Source of the DNA: an uncultured Clostridia bacterium
GTDB taxonomy: Bacteria > Bacillota > Clostridia > UMGS1810
Length of the DNA: 64,000 nucleotides
Assembly: GCA_934463115.1 (NCBI GenBank)
Contig: CAKSIN010000004.1
Location: 1-64,000, forward strand
Reading direction: 5' to 3'
Numbering within the stretch: position 1 is the stretch's first letter; every line of letters begins with the position of its first letter. Positions 42,139-51,618 of this stretch are shown one piece after another. Under the pieces are notes generated by a model. It saw only the letters and a program-made list of their open reading frames with translations. It had not been told where the DNA came from and searched no databases. A program made the translations under genes and the position numbers.

Positions 42139-44262
42139 ATGAATAAACGAATAGAAAGTTTACTTAAAAAGACTCTTGATGGAGAAATGTATGTTCACCC
42201 GATAAATACCGACTACGACAGATGTGATTTATTTTTGCCTCCGATTAAAATGTCCGCAAAAAGAGTATGCGAGTATATACGAAACCAGGAACCGCTGATT
42301 GTTCCCGAATCCTGCTTTACCGGACTTTTTAATTTTGACGGCAGTGTGGAGGGCGATATTTTCAGCAGAAAAGGGCACGGTAATTTTGAAATTGCCGCCA
42401 AAAATTTTTACAACAAGCCGGTTGATAATCTGCTCACATTTGAATGGCAGCATTCCGCGGGGGACTTTGGAAAAATCATTAACGGCGGTATCGTCGGAGT
42501 TAAGGAAGAAATTCAAAAATCAGTTGAAAATCACAAGGAGGACGCAGATGCTCTGCTATTTCTTGAAACACAGGCAGATATATGTGACGCCGTAATTGAC
42601 TGGGCGCATAAGTGCTCCGAAAAGGCAATGTCACTTTCAAAAACAGTATCCGACGCAGCGTATAAATATAATTTGGAGAGATTATCCGTTTCGCTTAAAA
42701 ATGTGCCTGAAAATCCGGCAAGAAGCTTTTATGAGGCGATATTGTCGCTTTATGTTTGCTACGGATTGCTCCCTGACAGCATCGGGTTGATTGACAGATA
42801 TTTATATCCGTTTTACAAAAAAGATATTGACAGCGGAATATTAACAAACGATGAAGCAGGCGCATATTTACAGGAATTGTTTTTAATGCTGCAGGCAAGA
42901 ACGCAAAAATCCTCAAAAAATTTTTACCGCGGCGGCGAATCGCATTTTTGTGTGGGCGGATACCTTGAAAACGGCGAGGACGGTTTTAATGAGCTGTCGA
43001 AACTGATAGTTGATTCTCTTATGGAACTGCCGACATGGATTCCGCAGATTTCACTTCGTTGGACTCCCGAAACGCCGCATGAAATTTTGCATTACATGAT
43101 GGATTGCGAACGAAAAGATTCAAATAAACGTATTGCATTTGTTAATGATGTGCCGCGAATAAAAGGTCTGATGAAATATACCGGTCTTACCCGTAAAAAA
43201 GCAATAAACTACACAATGATCGGCTGCAACGAAATTGCTCTTCCCGGCGGAATTGTGTTTGGATTTGATCCGATGAATGTTGTCAGATGCGTCCAAAATA
43301 CATTCTTTAACAGAAGTGATGATATCATAAATGCAAAAACATTTGATGATTTTTATAATATATTTCAGGAAGAAATGCTTAAAGATTTGCGTGAAGCCGA
43401 CCAAATCGGAAAAGGATTTCAGACTATACGCAGCCGCGACTGCAATCTGATCAGCAATATACTGATTGACGGCTGCATAGAGAATGCAAAAAGCGTTACC
43501 CGCGGCGGAACAGACACATATATTGCCGTCGGACTTCTTATAGGCATACCAAATGTAATAGATTCTCTTTCCGTGACAAAGCAGTTGGTTTTTGATGAAA
43601 AGCGTATAACGATGGAGCAGTTAATTGACGCACTGCGAAACAATTGGAGCGGCTTTGAAAGCATCCGCGAATATATTCTTAAAAAAGGAATGTTTTTCGG
43701 AAATGACGATAATTGTTCAAATGGCATTGCCGACAGATTCTTTAAAAGTCTTGACACATGGAACTCGGGCGACAACTATTTAAAGAAACCGTTGGTGTTC
43801 GGAAACCTTGTCGGATATAATGAACATCACAAATTTTTCGGCAATAATACAAGGGCCACTCCGGACGGGAGATTTGACGGGGATATGATAAATTTCGGAA
43901 TCGGGCAGTCGGAGGGCAAGGACAGAAACGGGCTTACGGCATTGTTATCTTCGGTTGCAAAATGCGATACATACTCTATTTTGACAGGTCCGAGCGTAAC
44001 GAATGTTTTGCTTGATGAACAATTGGTAAAAAATAATGACAATTTTGAAAAGCTTGTATATTTGTTTGAAACGTACTTTAAAATGGGCGGAACCCACTTT
44101 CAGCTTACGTATGTTTCAAAGGAGGATTTGCTCTATGCCAAAATAACGCCGGATAAATACAAAAATCTGCGAGTAAGAGTATCCGGATTCTCCGACTATT
44201 TCGTATTCTTAAACGAAGGACTGCAGGATGAAATAATACAGAGAACATCGCATACAAGATAG
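42139..44262 (+). CDS. Glycyl radical enzyme of unknown specificity (GC-N-E type)
   Basis: The 707-residue PFL-like protein is shorter than most such enzymes (~780-850). The thiyl cysteine is Cys363 in MIGCNE, with the C-x-E pattern of dehydratase/lyase-type members. The radical glycine is Gly683 in RVSGFSDYF. Other family blocks are PENPARSFYEAILSLY, LIDRYLYPFYKKDI, SHFCVGGYLENGEDGFNEL and TRATPDGRFDGD. The Asn between Cys and Glu is not one I can match to a characterised enzyme, so the substrate is unknown. A GGGAG site precedes the ATG. An activase lies downstream after a deletion scar. It is paralogous to the 53401..55446 gene. Confidence 0.88.
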   Translation: MNKRIESLLKKTLDGEMYVHPINTDYDRCDLFLPPIKMSAKRVCEYIRNQEPLIVPESCFTGLFNFDGSVEGDIFSRKGHGNFEIAAKNFYNKPVDNLLTFEWQHSAGDFGKIINGGIVGVKEEIQKSVENHKEDADALLFLETQADICDAVIDWAHKCSEKAMSLSKTVSDAAYKYNLERLSVSLKNVPENPARSFYEAILSLYVCYGLLPDSIGLIDRYLYPFYKKDIDSGILTNDEAGAYLQELFLMLQARTQKSSKNFYRGGESHFCVGGYLENGEDGFNELSKLIVDSLMELPTWIPQISLRWTPETPHEILHYMMDCERKDSNKRIAFVNDVPRIKGLMKYTGLTRKKAINYTMIGCNEIALPGGIVFGFDPMNVVRCVQNTFFNRSDDIINAKTFDDFYNIFQEEMLKDLREADQIGKGFQTIRSRDCNLISNILIDGCIENAKSVTRGGTDTYIAVGLLIGIPNVIDSLSVTKQLVFDEKRITMEQLIDALRNNWSGFESIREYILKKGMFFGNDDNCSNGIADRFFKSLDTWNSGDNYLKKPLVFGNLVGYNEHHKFFGNNTRATPDGRFDGDMINFGIGQSEGKDRNGLTALLSSVAKCDTYSILTGPSVTNVLLDEQLVKNNDNFEKLVYLFETYFKMGGTHFQLTYVSKEDLLYAKITPDKYKNLRVRVSGFSDYFVFLNEGLQDEIIQRTSHTR

Positions 44263-44274
44263 GAGGTGCCGACA

Positions 44275-44443
44275 ATGAATACAGCCGTTATTTTTGATAT
44301 CATACAAAAGGACAAACCGTATTATGAAATATCAAACGGCGGTGTTACATTTTCAGAGGGTTTCGGGATTTTCAGATTATTTTGTCCTTCTGAACGAAGA
44401 TTTGCGAGACGATATTATCAAACGTACCGAGCACGTTAAATAA
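44275..44443 (+). pseudogene. Deletion scar: activase fragments joined to glycyl-radical-enzyme tail
   Basis: The short frame 44275..44439 begins like an activase (MNTAVIFDI), jumps to KDKPYYEISNGGVTFSEG, which normally lies ~110 residues further into an activase, and then enters the end of a glycyl radical enzyme. In another frame from 44363 that tail reads SGFSDYFVLLNEDLRDDIIK and on to a stop at 44443. So an activase and most of a second enzyme gene were deleted here. A good GGAGGTG site shows the original gene was the downstream partner of enzyme 1. Confidence 0.85.
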
Positions 44444-44512
44444 CGATTTTCACGAGCGGTTTTGTTCACAGCAAACTTTGTATCGAAAAATATAAAACTG
44501 CTCTTTTGTGCA

Positions 44513-44541
44513 TTGACATTGACAGATACCTATGATAATAT
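44513..44541 (+). promoter_or_regulatory. Promoter of activase gene
   Basis: TTGACA (44513..44518), a 17-base spacer and TAATAT (44536..44541) precede a GAGGAG site and the activase ATG at 44572. A second TTGACA overlaps the spacer. Confidence 0.75.
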
Positions 44542-44571
44542 AGAAAAAATAAATTTGAGGAGATAGCCAAT

Positions 44572-45369
44572 ATGGAGAAAGCGGTAATATTTGACATACA
44601 AAGAAACTCGTTTGTTGACGGGCCGGGGATAAGAACAACGGTGTTTTTTAAGGGGTGTAATCTCAGGTGCAAGTGGTGTCACAATCCTGAAAGTCAGTCA
44701 CTAAAGCCGCAGATAATGTTTTATGTCGACAAGTGCACCGGCTGCGGCAGGTGCCGCGGCATTACGGCGGCTGATACGGATTTTGTCTGTTTCAATGACG
44801 CAAAGCAAATCTGCGGCAGAGAGTACACTGCCGATGAGGTGTTCGCGGAGATTGTAAAGGACAAAACGTTTTACGAAAACTCGGGCGGAGGAGCAACGTT
44901 TTCCGGCGGCGAGTGTATGCTGCAAATCGATTTTCTTTGCGAGATACTGAAAAAATGCAAAGAGAACGGAATACATACGGCGGTTGACACGGCGGGGAAT
45001 GCTTTGTGGGAGCGGTTTGAGAAAATTTTGCCGTATACGGATTTGTTTTTGTATGATGTAAAAGCGTTTTCGGAAAAGCTGCACAAGGAGGGAACGGGCG
45101 TTTCAAATTCGCTTATACTCGAAAATCTTAAAAGGCTTTCGGGCAGGGCGGAAATAATAATCCGAATACCGGTAATCGGCGGATACAACGACAACATTGA
45201 CGAGCTGACGCGTATCGCGGAGTTTTTAAAGGGAATAGAGTGCAGCAAGGTTGAGCTGTTGCCGTATCACGCTATGGGCGAGCATAAGTATGACGCGCTG
45301 AATATGGAGCGCGAAAAATTCAGCGTTCCCGACAAGGCAGACGTGGAAGAATACAAAAAGCTGTTTTGA
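44572..45369 (+). CDS. Glycyl radical enzyme activase (radical SAM)
   Basis: The 265-residue radical SAM enzyme installs the glycyl radical on a partner. The 4Fe-4S/SAM motif is C-NLR-C-KW-C (Cys29, 33, 36), with FVDGPGIRTTVFFKGC before it and NSGGGATFSGGECMLQ as the SAM-binding GGE block. The inserted ferredoxin region is reduced and irregular (CTGCGRCRG followed by isolated Cys) instead of two full CxxCxxCxxxC clusters. It is the nearest intact activase to enzyme 1 and is followed by the SDR gene after 24 bases. Confidence 0.92.
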   Translation: MEKAVIFDIQRNSFVDGPGIRTTVFFKGCNLRCKWCHNPESQSLKPQIMFYVDKCTGCGRCRGITAADTDFVCFNDAKQICGREYTADEVFAEIVKDKTFYENSGGGATFSGGECMLQIDFLCEILKKCKENGIHTAVDTAGNALWERFEKILPYTDLFLYDVKAFSEKLHKEGTGVSNSLILENLKRLSGRAEIIIRIPVIGGYNDNIDELTRIAEFLKGIECSKVELLPYHAMGEHKYDALNMEREKFSVPDKADVEEYKKLF

Positions 45370-45393
45370 CAGGCGGCAAAAGGGGTGTAACAA

Positions 45394-46152
45394 ATGTTAG
45401 AGTTAAGGTGTTCAAGAGTCATGATAACAGGCGGCGGCAGCGGAATAGGCAAGGCGATTGCAAAGCGTTTTACGGATGCGGGCGCGACTGTGGTCATAGT
45501 GGGAAGAAATAAGGAAAAGCTGGAGAGCGCGGCGGCAGAGATTTCCTCGCCGCGGCTTGAATGTATGCAGTGGGATATATCCGATTTGTCGCTTTGCGAA
45601 AGCAATTTTAAAAGGGCGGCGGAGCTTATAGGGGGACTTAACGGCTTTGTAAACGCCGCGGCTCTCGGCTCGGCTGTTGTGACAGGGCGCGGATATGAGC
45701 CGTGGGATATAACCGAGGAGGAGTGGGATACACTGACCGATGTGAACTTTAAGGCGGCGTTCTTTATGATGAGGAACGAGGTTGACTTTATGAGGGCGCG
45801 CGGCATACGCGGAAATATCCTCAACATAGCGTCAAATGCGGCTTGTATGGATATTACCGGTTCATACGGGGCGGCAAAGCAGGCGGTGATAAAGTGGACA
45901 AGAGCGTTCGGCAAACGTTTCGGAAGCGACGGAATAATCATAAACGGAATTGCGCCGGGCGCGACATTCACGCCGATGATTGCGGACTATGCTCACGCCA
46001 TAGACCAGCCGTACGAGCGTCACGCAATCGGCAGATTTATACGTCCCGACGAGATTGCGGAGCTTGCGCTATATCTTATGAGTAACTATGGAGAGATAAT
46101 CTGCGGACATACTGTTGTTGCGGACGGCGGCGACAGAGCGGCAACATTGTAG
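45394..46152 (+). CDS. Short-chain dehydrogenase/reductase
   Basis: The 252-residue NAD(P)-dependent SDR has the cofactor motif TGGGSGIG (residues 12-19), NAAALG in place of the usual NNAG, the catalytic Ser in LNIASNAA and Tyr-Lys in SYGAAKQAV, and the terminal VVADGGDRA block. It is probably co-transcribed with the activase and may oxidise or reduce a small alcohol or aldehyde made by a glycyl radical enzyme; that role is inferred from position. Confidence 0.9.
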   Translation: MLELRCSRVMITGGGSGIGKAIAKRFTDAGATVVIVGRNKEKLESAAAEISSPRLECMQWDISDLSLCESNFKRAAELIGGLNGFVNAAALGSAVVTGRGYEPWDITEEEWDTLTDVNFKAAFFMMRNEVDFMRARGIRGNILNIASNAACMDITGSYGAAKQAVIKWTRAFGKRFGSDGIIINGIAPGATFTPMIADYAHAIDQPYERHAIGRFIRPDEIAELALYLMSNYGEIICGHTVVADGGDRAATL

Positions 46153-46233
46153 GCGAAAGCAGTAGTTCGTATTTCAAAACCGAAATTCGTATTATTCTCT
46201 TTCGGTCGAGCAAAAAATAAGGAGGTTAATCAT

Positions 46234-46802
46234 ATGTTTGAAAAATTGACAGAAAAATTGGACAGCTATCTGAAAATGGGGATTCCGTTCTATGACTGCG
46301 TAGTAATGCATGACGGAAAGTGCGTCTTCAGGCACAGCAATGGATATACGGATATCAAGAATAAGGTGGAGGTGACAGGCAAGGAGATATATAACATATA
46401 CTCCTGTTCAAAGCTGATTACCTGTACGGCGGCTCTGCAGCTGTAGGAAAAAGGTTTGATTCGTTTGGATGATGAGCTGTGCAGATATATGACGGAATTT
46501 GAAAACATGAAGGTTTTGACCGACGGGGGCGTAAAACCTTCGGAAAACAAAATAACAGTGGAAAATCTGTTCACTATGACCGCAGGGTTCAGTTATGTTC
46601 TTGACTCGCCGGAAATAAAAAGATGTCAGTCAGACACAAACGGCGAATGCCCTACAAGAGAGCTTATGAAGTATCTTGCAAAGGAACCGCTGCTTTTTGA
46701 ACCGGGCTACCGCTGGGAATACAGTCTTCGTCATGATGTTCTTGCGGCGCTTGTCGAGACGGTTTCCGGGATGACCTTCGGAGAATATGTGAAAAATTGC
46801 TT
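46234..46802 (+). pseudogene. Broken class C beta-lactamase-family hydrolase
   Basis: The frame encodes the N-terminal ~190 residues of a serine hydrolase related to class C beta-lactamases and esterases, with the SxxK site intact (IYSCSKLIT) and a WEYSLRHDVLAALVE block where Y-S-N is usual. An in-frame TAG at 46444..46446 interrupts it after AALQL, and the frame resumes directly (EKGLIRLDDEL). The 3' half is missing: at about 46800 the sequence passes straight into the end of an AraC gene on the other strand. An AAGGAGG site precedes the ATG. Confidence 0.85.
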
Positions 46803-47240
46803 TTACATATCCTTTTTGTATTCTCTCGGAGAAACACCCGTTTCGTTCTTAAATACCTTGCTGAAATAATATATATCCGAAAAACCGCAGAGCATGGCGG
46901 TTTGAGAAACGCTTATATAGCCTGACTTGAGCAGTCCTTTTGCATAGTCTGTTTTCAAATTTATTATATACCTGTTCGGCGTTATGTCAAAGCAGTTTTT
47001 GAACAGGTCGTTAAACCGACGTCGCGACAGACCGCAGTTTTTTGCGGCAGCATCAAGACAGTCCGCATCCCTGAAGTGTGCGCTTATGTATTCCCCGGCA
47101 TTCAAAATCCGTTTGTCCTTGGGAGAAAAGGTCTTTTCGTAAAGGGTGTTTATGAGCGAACAGAGCCTATAAAACCTTGACAACAGCATAAGTTCATTGT
47201 TTTGCGACATAAACCCGGACTCAATTACTTCAAGAAGGCG
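46803..47240 (-). pseudogene. C-terminal AraC-family fragment
   Basis: From the ATG at 47210 a 135-residue DNA-binding half could be made; the frame stays homologous upstream to about 47240 (RLLEVIESGF). Two HTH motifs are intact (CLDAAAKNCGLSRRRFNDLF, ISVSQTAMLCGFSDIYYFSK). The cupin half is missing because the upstream DNA switches to a glycyl-radical-enzyme fragment on the opposite strand. A free AraC DNA-binding domain can sometimes act, so residual function cannot be excluded. Confidence 0.8.
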
Positions 47241-47244
47241 TATG

Positions 47245-48284
47245 ATTTCGCAGTTTTTGATTACATTTGACTGCCATTATGACCATGATATGAAAATGGT
47301 AGGTTATGCGGATCATGAGCTTGAAAACACATATGTCCTCGGCGGTTGCGATAAAGAAGGAAATCCGCTGTTTAATGACATTACAAAAATGTTTTTGAAA
47401 GCTACCGCCGAAGAAAAAATCATATTTCCCAAGATAAAATGCCGTTTTTCGGAAAATTCGCCGAAAGAATATCTTGATATTATTGACAAGCCGGTTATAC
47501 ACGGAACAAGCACCATTCTGTACCATAATGATGACGCAACCATTCCGGCGCTTATAAGAAGCGGTATATCCGAAGAAGATGCAAAAGACTACATTGTTGC
47601 GGGCTGCTGGGGAATATCGACAAATTGTTCTGTCCGAAAAGGTGATGGAAACCACGTAAACATGTTGAGGGCTTTTGAGTATGAGATACACAACCGCATA
47701 GATATGATGAAATGCGTATTGACGCAATACACTGCCACGGTTGGGGCGACGGAAGTGAAGAATCGTGCAGCTTGGCAAAAAGATTTAACACAGACATTTA
47801 TAATATGCTATCAAAACTTACAGGCGGATATGGCGGAAAAATAAATCCAGGACATTTGACATATACCGAAATACGATTTTGGGGAGAAAAAATGCTTGCG
47901 ACTCCTGATGGAAGATACAACGGCGACTATTTTTCGCAGGGGCTTACACCGTCAAGACTTAAAAAAATCCCGTTTGTTACCGACGTAATAAATTCTATGG
48001 CAGCACTTGACAAGACAGAACTTGCCGGTGATAATGTATTGAATATAATCCTTCCCGGCACAACACCCCTTGATATATGCGAAGCGTTTTTGCGGACTGC
48101 GGCAAGAACGGCGCTCGAATCGCTTCAGCTGAACTGCGTATCGAAAGAAACCTTGCTTGATGCACAGAAACACCCAGAAAAATATCCTGACTTGATCGTA
48201 AGAGTGTGCGGATTTTCGGCTAAGTTCACGTCACTTTCGCCCGAATGGCAGCAGGAGGTTATTACAAGAAACTTTTATGAGTAA
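47245..48284 (+). pseudogene. Broken glycyl radical enzyme (GC-W-G type)
   Basis: Two frames carry parts of a PFL-like protein. The first (to ~47700) begins mid-protein at FLITFDCHYDHDMKM and holds the thiyl cysteine in VAGCWGISTNCS. The second (from ~47712 to 48284) covers KLTGGYGGKINPGHLTYTEI, LATPDGRYNGDYFSQGLTPS and the radical-glycine motif RVCGFSAKF. The N-terminal ~300 residues and a block between the two frames are missing and the frame is shifted. The Glu normally two after the cysteine is Gly, so the intact parent belonged to another subfamily than enzymes 1-3. Confidence 0.87.
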
Positions 48285-48307
48285 ATAATGGTTTAAAATT
48301 AAAAAGC

Positions 48308-48352
48308 AAATCCCCGAGAAACAGGATGCCAACATCCTCTCTCGGGGATTTG
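48308..48352. terminator. Long bidirectional-looking terminator
   Basis: AATCCCCGAG pairs with CTCGGGGATT and encloses an inner hairpin AGGATG/CATCCT. On the minus strand it is followed by TTTGCTTTTTAATTTT, so it mainly serves the minus-strand activase; on the plus strand it ends the broken enzyme. Confidence 0.85.
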
Positions 48353-48355
48353 TGA

Positions 48356-49234
48356 TTATTTTACCGGTATGCCGTAATTTTTCAAAATATCCTTTGCCTT
48401 TGAAATTTCAGCTTCCGAGGGCAATGTTTTGGGGAGGGTATCTTCAATGCCGAGCGCGGCGTACTTTGACGCGGCATAGTTATGGTACGGCAGAACGCGA
48501 ACGCCGGTAATGTTTTTGAGATTTGACAGGAATTTTCCGATTTTGTCAATCTGATTATCATTATATCCCGGGACATACGGGATTCGTATCTCGGTTTTTG
48601 CCCCGCTTTTATCAATATACATAAGATTGTCAAGAATAAGTCCGTTCGGCTGCCCCGTACACCGCTTATGTACGTCAACGTCTATCGACTTTATGTCATA
48701 GAGAAATGTGTCGGTATACGGCATTACGCGGTCTATAGCCTCGTGCGCGACAAAACCGCAGGTGTCAACCGCGGTATTTATTCCGCAGCATTTCATTTCC
48801 TTCAAAATCTCGCGGCAAGCCTCGCTTTGCAGCAGACACTCTCCGCCGGAAAGAGTGATTCCGCCGCCGCTCTCGTCATAAAATCTCTTATCCTTAATGA
48901 GAGCGGCGCATACCTCGTCAACAGTCATCTCTGTGCCGAATATTTCAATCGCGCTTTGAGGACAAACCTCGGCACACCTTCCGCAAAGGACGCATTTTTC
49001 CTTATCTATTGTGTGAGTACCGCCCGAAAGACTGTGAAGGCTGCAAACCTCCGCGCATTTTCCGCACATAACGCACTTGTGTTTGTAAAAGGCAAGCTGC
49101 CGCTTTGGCGAAAGCGTTTCGGGATTGTGGCACCACAGACACTTGAGCGGGCAGCCTTTAAAAAATACGGTAGTCCGTATTCCGTCGCCGTCATGCACGG
49201 CAAATCTTTTTATTTCGACTATGTTTACATTCAT
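48356..49234 (-). CDS. Glycyl radical enzyme activase (radical SAM)
   Basis: The 292-residue activase has the radical SAM motif C-PLK-C-LW-C (Cys28, 32, 35) and a complete inserted ferredoxin region with two clusters (CVMCGKCAEVCSLH and CVLCGRCAEVCPQS), then YDESGGGITLSGGECLLQ and the TAVDTCGF strand. It lies 12 bases after the glycyl radical enzyme at 49247..51481 and should be its dedicated partner. This is the canonical form; the activase at 44572 is the reduced one. Confidence 0.94.
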   Translation of the reverse strand: MNVNIVEIKRFAVHDGDGIRTTVFFKGCPLKCLWCHNPETLSPKRQLAFYKHKCVMCGKCAEVCSLHSLSGGTHTIDKEKCVLCGRCAEVCPQSAIEIFGTEMTVDEVCAALIKDKRFYDESGGGITLSGGECLLQSEACREILKEMKCCGINTAVDTCGFVAHEAIDRVMPYTDTFLYDIKSIDVDVHKRCTGQPNGLILDNLMYIDKSGAKTEIRIPYVPGYNDNQIDKIGKFLSNLKNITGVRVLPYHNYAASKYAALGIEDTLPKTLPSEAEISKAKDILKNYGIPVK

Positions 49235-49246
49235 TATCCGCCGCTC

Positions 49247-51481
49247 CTATCTTATATTCTCGGCTCTTGTGATGTATGCGTTCTGCTCCTTTTTGCTGAG
49301 GTTATTCCACAGAACATTCCAGCCGCACACGCGCACCTGAAGGTTTTGGTATTTTTCAGGGTGTTTTTGCGCATCGCGGAGCGTTTCCGTGTTGAACACG
49401 TTAAACTGCACCGTCTGACCGCCGTTCTTCATATACATAAACAGCAGCGATTTCATGATTTCCAAACCCTCGTCACCGCTGACTGCTGTCGGGTGGAGCA
49501 TTATGTCAAGGCAAAAGCTCTCACAGTATGTGTACGGACGCGCTTTAAGCGCGGACTTTATCAGTGCGGTTACTCCCTCTCGGTCCATGCCTACGGACGG
49601 AGAGCCGTTCTTGGAAATCTCATCGCCCGCATATCTTCCGTCCGGGGTCGCGCCCGTTTTTTCGCCCTCCCAGACAAACTCCATTGCAGTGTGCATGATT
49701 GCCTTATATACACCGCCGCGCGCATTGGGGCGGTTGTTTACCTTTGAAGCGAAATACGCGGACATTGCCTCTGTGTATCTGTCTGTTTCTGCATCGTCGT
49801 TTCCGTATTTGCGCAAGCTTTTAACCACTTTTGTGTGCAAGTCCTCAAAGCCTTTCCAGTCGGCTGCAAGAGCCGCCGCCAGCGCTTCAAGCGTTACGTC
49901 CTTTTTATCGTAGACAAATTCCTTTACCGCCATGACTGCGTCAACAAGGCTTGCAAAGCCGCAGTTGAGAAGTGCAGAATTGTTGAATTTTGCACCGCTT
50001 TGGTATGCGTCAGCGCCTTTTTTCAGCGCGCCCTCAATCGTTGCGGAATACATATTTGAAGGGTTGATAAAGCTAAGATATTTCTCGTATTGTTTTGACA
50101 CGTCAATCGTCATTTCAATAAGATTTTCCCACTGCTTTAAAACTGCACTGTAAAAATCCTCGAAGGTTTTTAAGTCCTTCAGCTCGCCCGTTTTAAGTCC
50201 AAGCTGCTTGCCTATCCGTGAATCAAAGCCGTTGCTGAATACATATTCGACCGCTTTTAAACCGTTGACATATCCTGTTCCGGTTGATACCTCGTTGGCG
50301 CGGACTCCCGTTTCGTAGCAGCCGCGGATATCCATATTGAGAGCTTCTTCATACGTTGCGCCGTAGCCCATGACCGCTTTAATCATTCCCGGCTCGCAGC
50401 AGAGTGCAAAGCAGCTCTTGCCGCGGCGTATCATGTCAAACACCTTAAAAAGGAGCCTGTCGGGGATGTTTTCGTTTATCTTTACCTGAATTTTGGGGTT
50501 GTATATCCCCAGCTCGTCATAGACGTCAAGTATATCATAGGACAGCTCGTTGTATTTTGTGCTGCCGTCAGCGTTTGTGCCGCCCATATAGAACGGCTGA
50601 CCCCAGTAGTTACCGATTGCCGACCACTGAAAAAGGAAGTAGCGGAAAAGCTCCTTTATTTCCTCTTTGGTATAAGCGCCGCTTTTTAAATCGTTTTTGT
50701 AAAAGCCGTAAAGCGTATTGTCAAGACCGTTGCCCAGCGACCGCACCTGATATGAGTCAAAGCACTCCGATACCATAAAATAAATGTAAATTACCTGCAT
50801 TGCTTCATAGATATTCTGCGGCGCGCCGTCGCGGATATGCAAAAGGCACTCGGCAACCTTTTTGGCTTTGTCGTGGTTTTGAGTCAGCGCCAAGCGGTAG
50901 AGCCTGTCAACAAGGGCGATTATCGCGGTATATTCGATTATGATTCCGTCAAAAAACGCTTCTGTTTCGGGTGTGAGAGTACCGCGCGCTTTGTGCAGCT
51001 CCTTGTATTCCTCGGCGCGCTTTTTAAGTCCGGAAAATCCCAGACAGAGAATTGAGTCCCAGTCCGGCACAACGTGGTCGAAGTCGGGCCATATCGCAAC
51101 CGCGCCCGATTCGTTCATATCGTTCATTTTTTGTTTTACTTCAGGGAGTATGGTTTCAAAAACCTCGTCGTTCCATTTGTTAAGGGTTACCGGGTTGGCA
51201 AGGCGGTTTACGCTCCAAAGACCGACAAAGAGGTCGTGCTCGTTTATGTCAATTTTTGTATTTTCAAGGACGTATTTAACCGCGTATGCCTTTGCGACAG
51301 GGTGCGGCAGGTCTTTTGTTTTTTCATAGAGCCTTGAAAGCCCGTCCTTTATTTCCTCATCTTCAAGTCCGGTACTTTTGTCAAAGTCATAGCCGTGGTA
51401 TGCCATTCTTGAATAAGGATTAAACGGCTCGTCGGTTTTGTGATATTTATTTTCTATAAAACTTCTGTCATCGTTAAACAT
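49247..51481 (-). CDS. Glycyl radical enzyme of unknown specificity (GC-Y-E type)
   Basis: The 744-residue PFL-like enzyme has thiyl Cys388 in RGCYETGV and radical Gly720 in RVCGWNVLW. The C-x-E arrangement suggests dehydratase or C-C/C-N/C-O lyase chemistry, but Tyr in the middle and the RVCGWN end differ from the characterised members I know. Other blocks: GAPQNIYEAMQVIYIYFMVS, QPFYMGGTNADGS, LDVYDELGIYNPKIQVKI and TGATPDGRYAGDEISKNGSP. It is transcribed with its activase and divergent from the AraC gene at 51619. TAGGAGGTA precedes the ATG. Confidence 0.92.
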   Translation of the reverse strand: MFNDDRSFIENKYHKTDEPFNPYSRMAYHGYDFDKSTGLEDEEIKDGLSRLYEKTKDLPHPVAKAYAVKYVLENTKIDINEHDLFVGLWSVNRLANPVTLNKWNDEVFETILPEVKQKMNDMNESGAVAIWPDFDHVVPDWDSILCLGFSGLKKRAEEYKELHKARGTLTPETEAFFDGIIIEYTAIIALVDRLYRLALTQNHDKAKKVAECLLHIRDGAPQNIYEAMQVIYIYFMVSECFDSYQVRSLGNGLDNTLYGFYKNDLKSGAYTKEEIKELFRYFLFQWSAIGNYWGQPFYMGGTNADGSTKYNELSYDILDVYDELGIYNPKIQVKINENIPDRLLFKVFDMIRRGKSCFALCCEPGMIKAVMGYGATYEEALNMDIRGCYETGVRANEVSTGTGYVNGLKAVEYVFSNGFDSRIGKQLGLKTGELKDLKTFEDFYSAVLKQWENLIEMTIDVSKQYEKYLSFINPSNMYSATIEGALKKGADAYQSGAKFNNSALLNCGFASLVDAVMAVKEFVYDKKDVTLEALAAALAADWKGFEDLHTKVVKSLRKYGNDDAETDRYTEAMSAYFASKVNNRPNARGGVYKAIMHTAMEFVWEGEKTGATPDGRYAGDEISKNGSPSVGMDREGVTALIKSALKARPYTYCESFCLDIMLHPTAVSGDEGLEIMKSLLFMYMKNGGQTVQFNVFNTETLRDAQKHPEKYQNLQVRVCGWNVLWNNLSKKEQNAYITRAENIR

Positions 51482-51567
51482 GAGTTATACCTCCTAAGAT
51501 ATATTTTATTTTTCGCTATAAATATATCACTTAACCGAGGTAAAATCAATGAATATTTCGAAAGCTA

Positions 51568-51596
51568 TTGACCGTTTCGAAACAAAATGTTAAAAT
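51568..51596 (+). promoter_or_regulatory. Promoter of AraC gene at 51619
   Basis: TTGACC (51568..51573), a 17-base spacer and TAAAAT (51591..51596) precede GGGAGG and the ATG. The spacer contains the inverted repeat GTTTCGAAAC, a possible autoregulatory site. Confidence 0.75.
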
Positions 51597-51618
51597 AGAT
51601 GTGGGAGGTCGGAATTTT

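Noticed and set aside
42139..44262. Pyruvate formate-lyase
   Set aside because: PFL has adjacent catalytic cysteines. This protein has a single Cys followed by Asn-Glu, so it belongs to another branch of the family.
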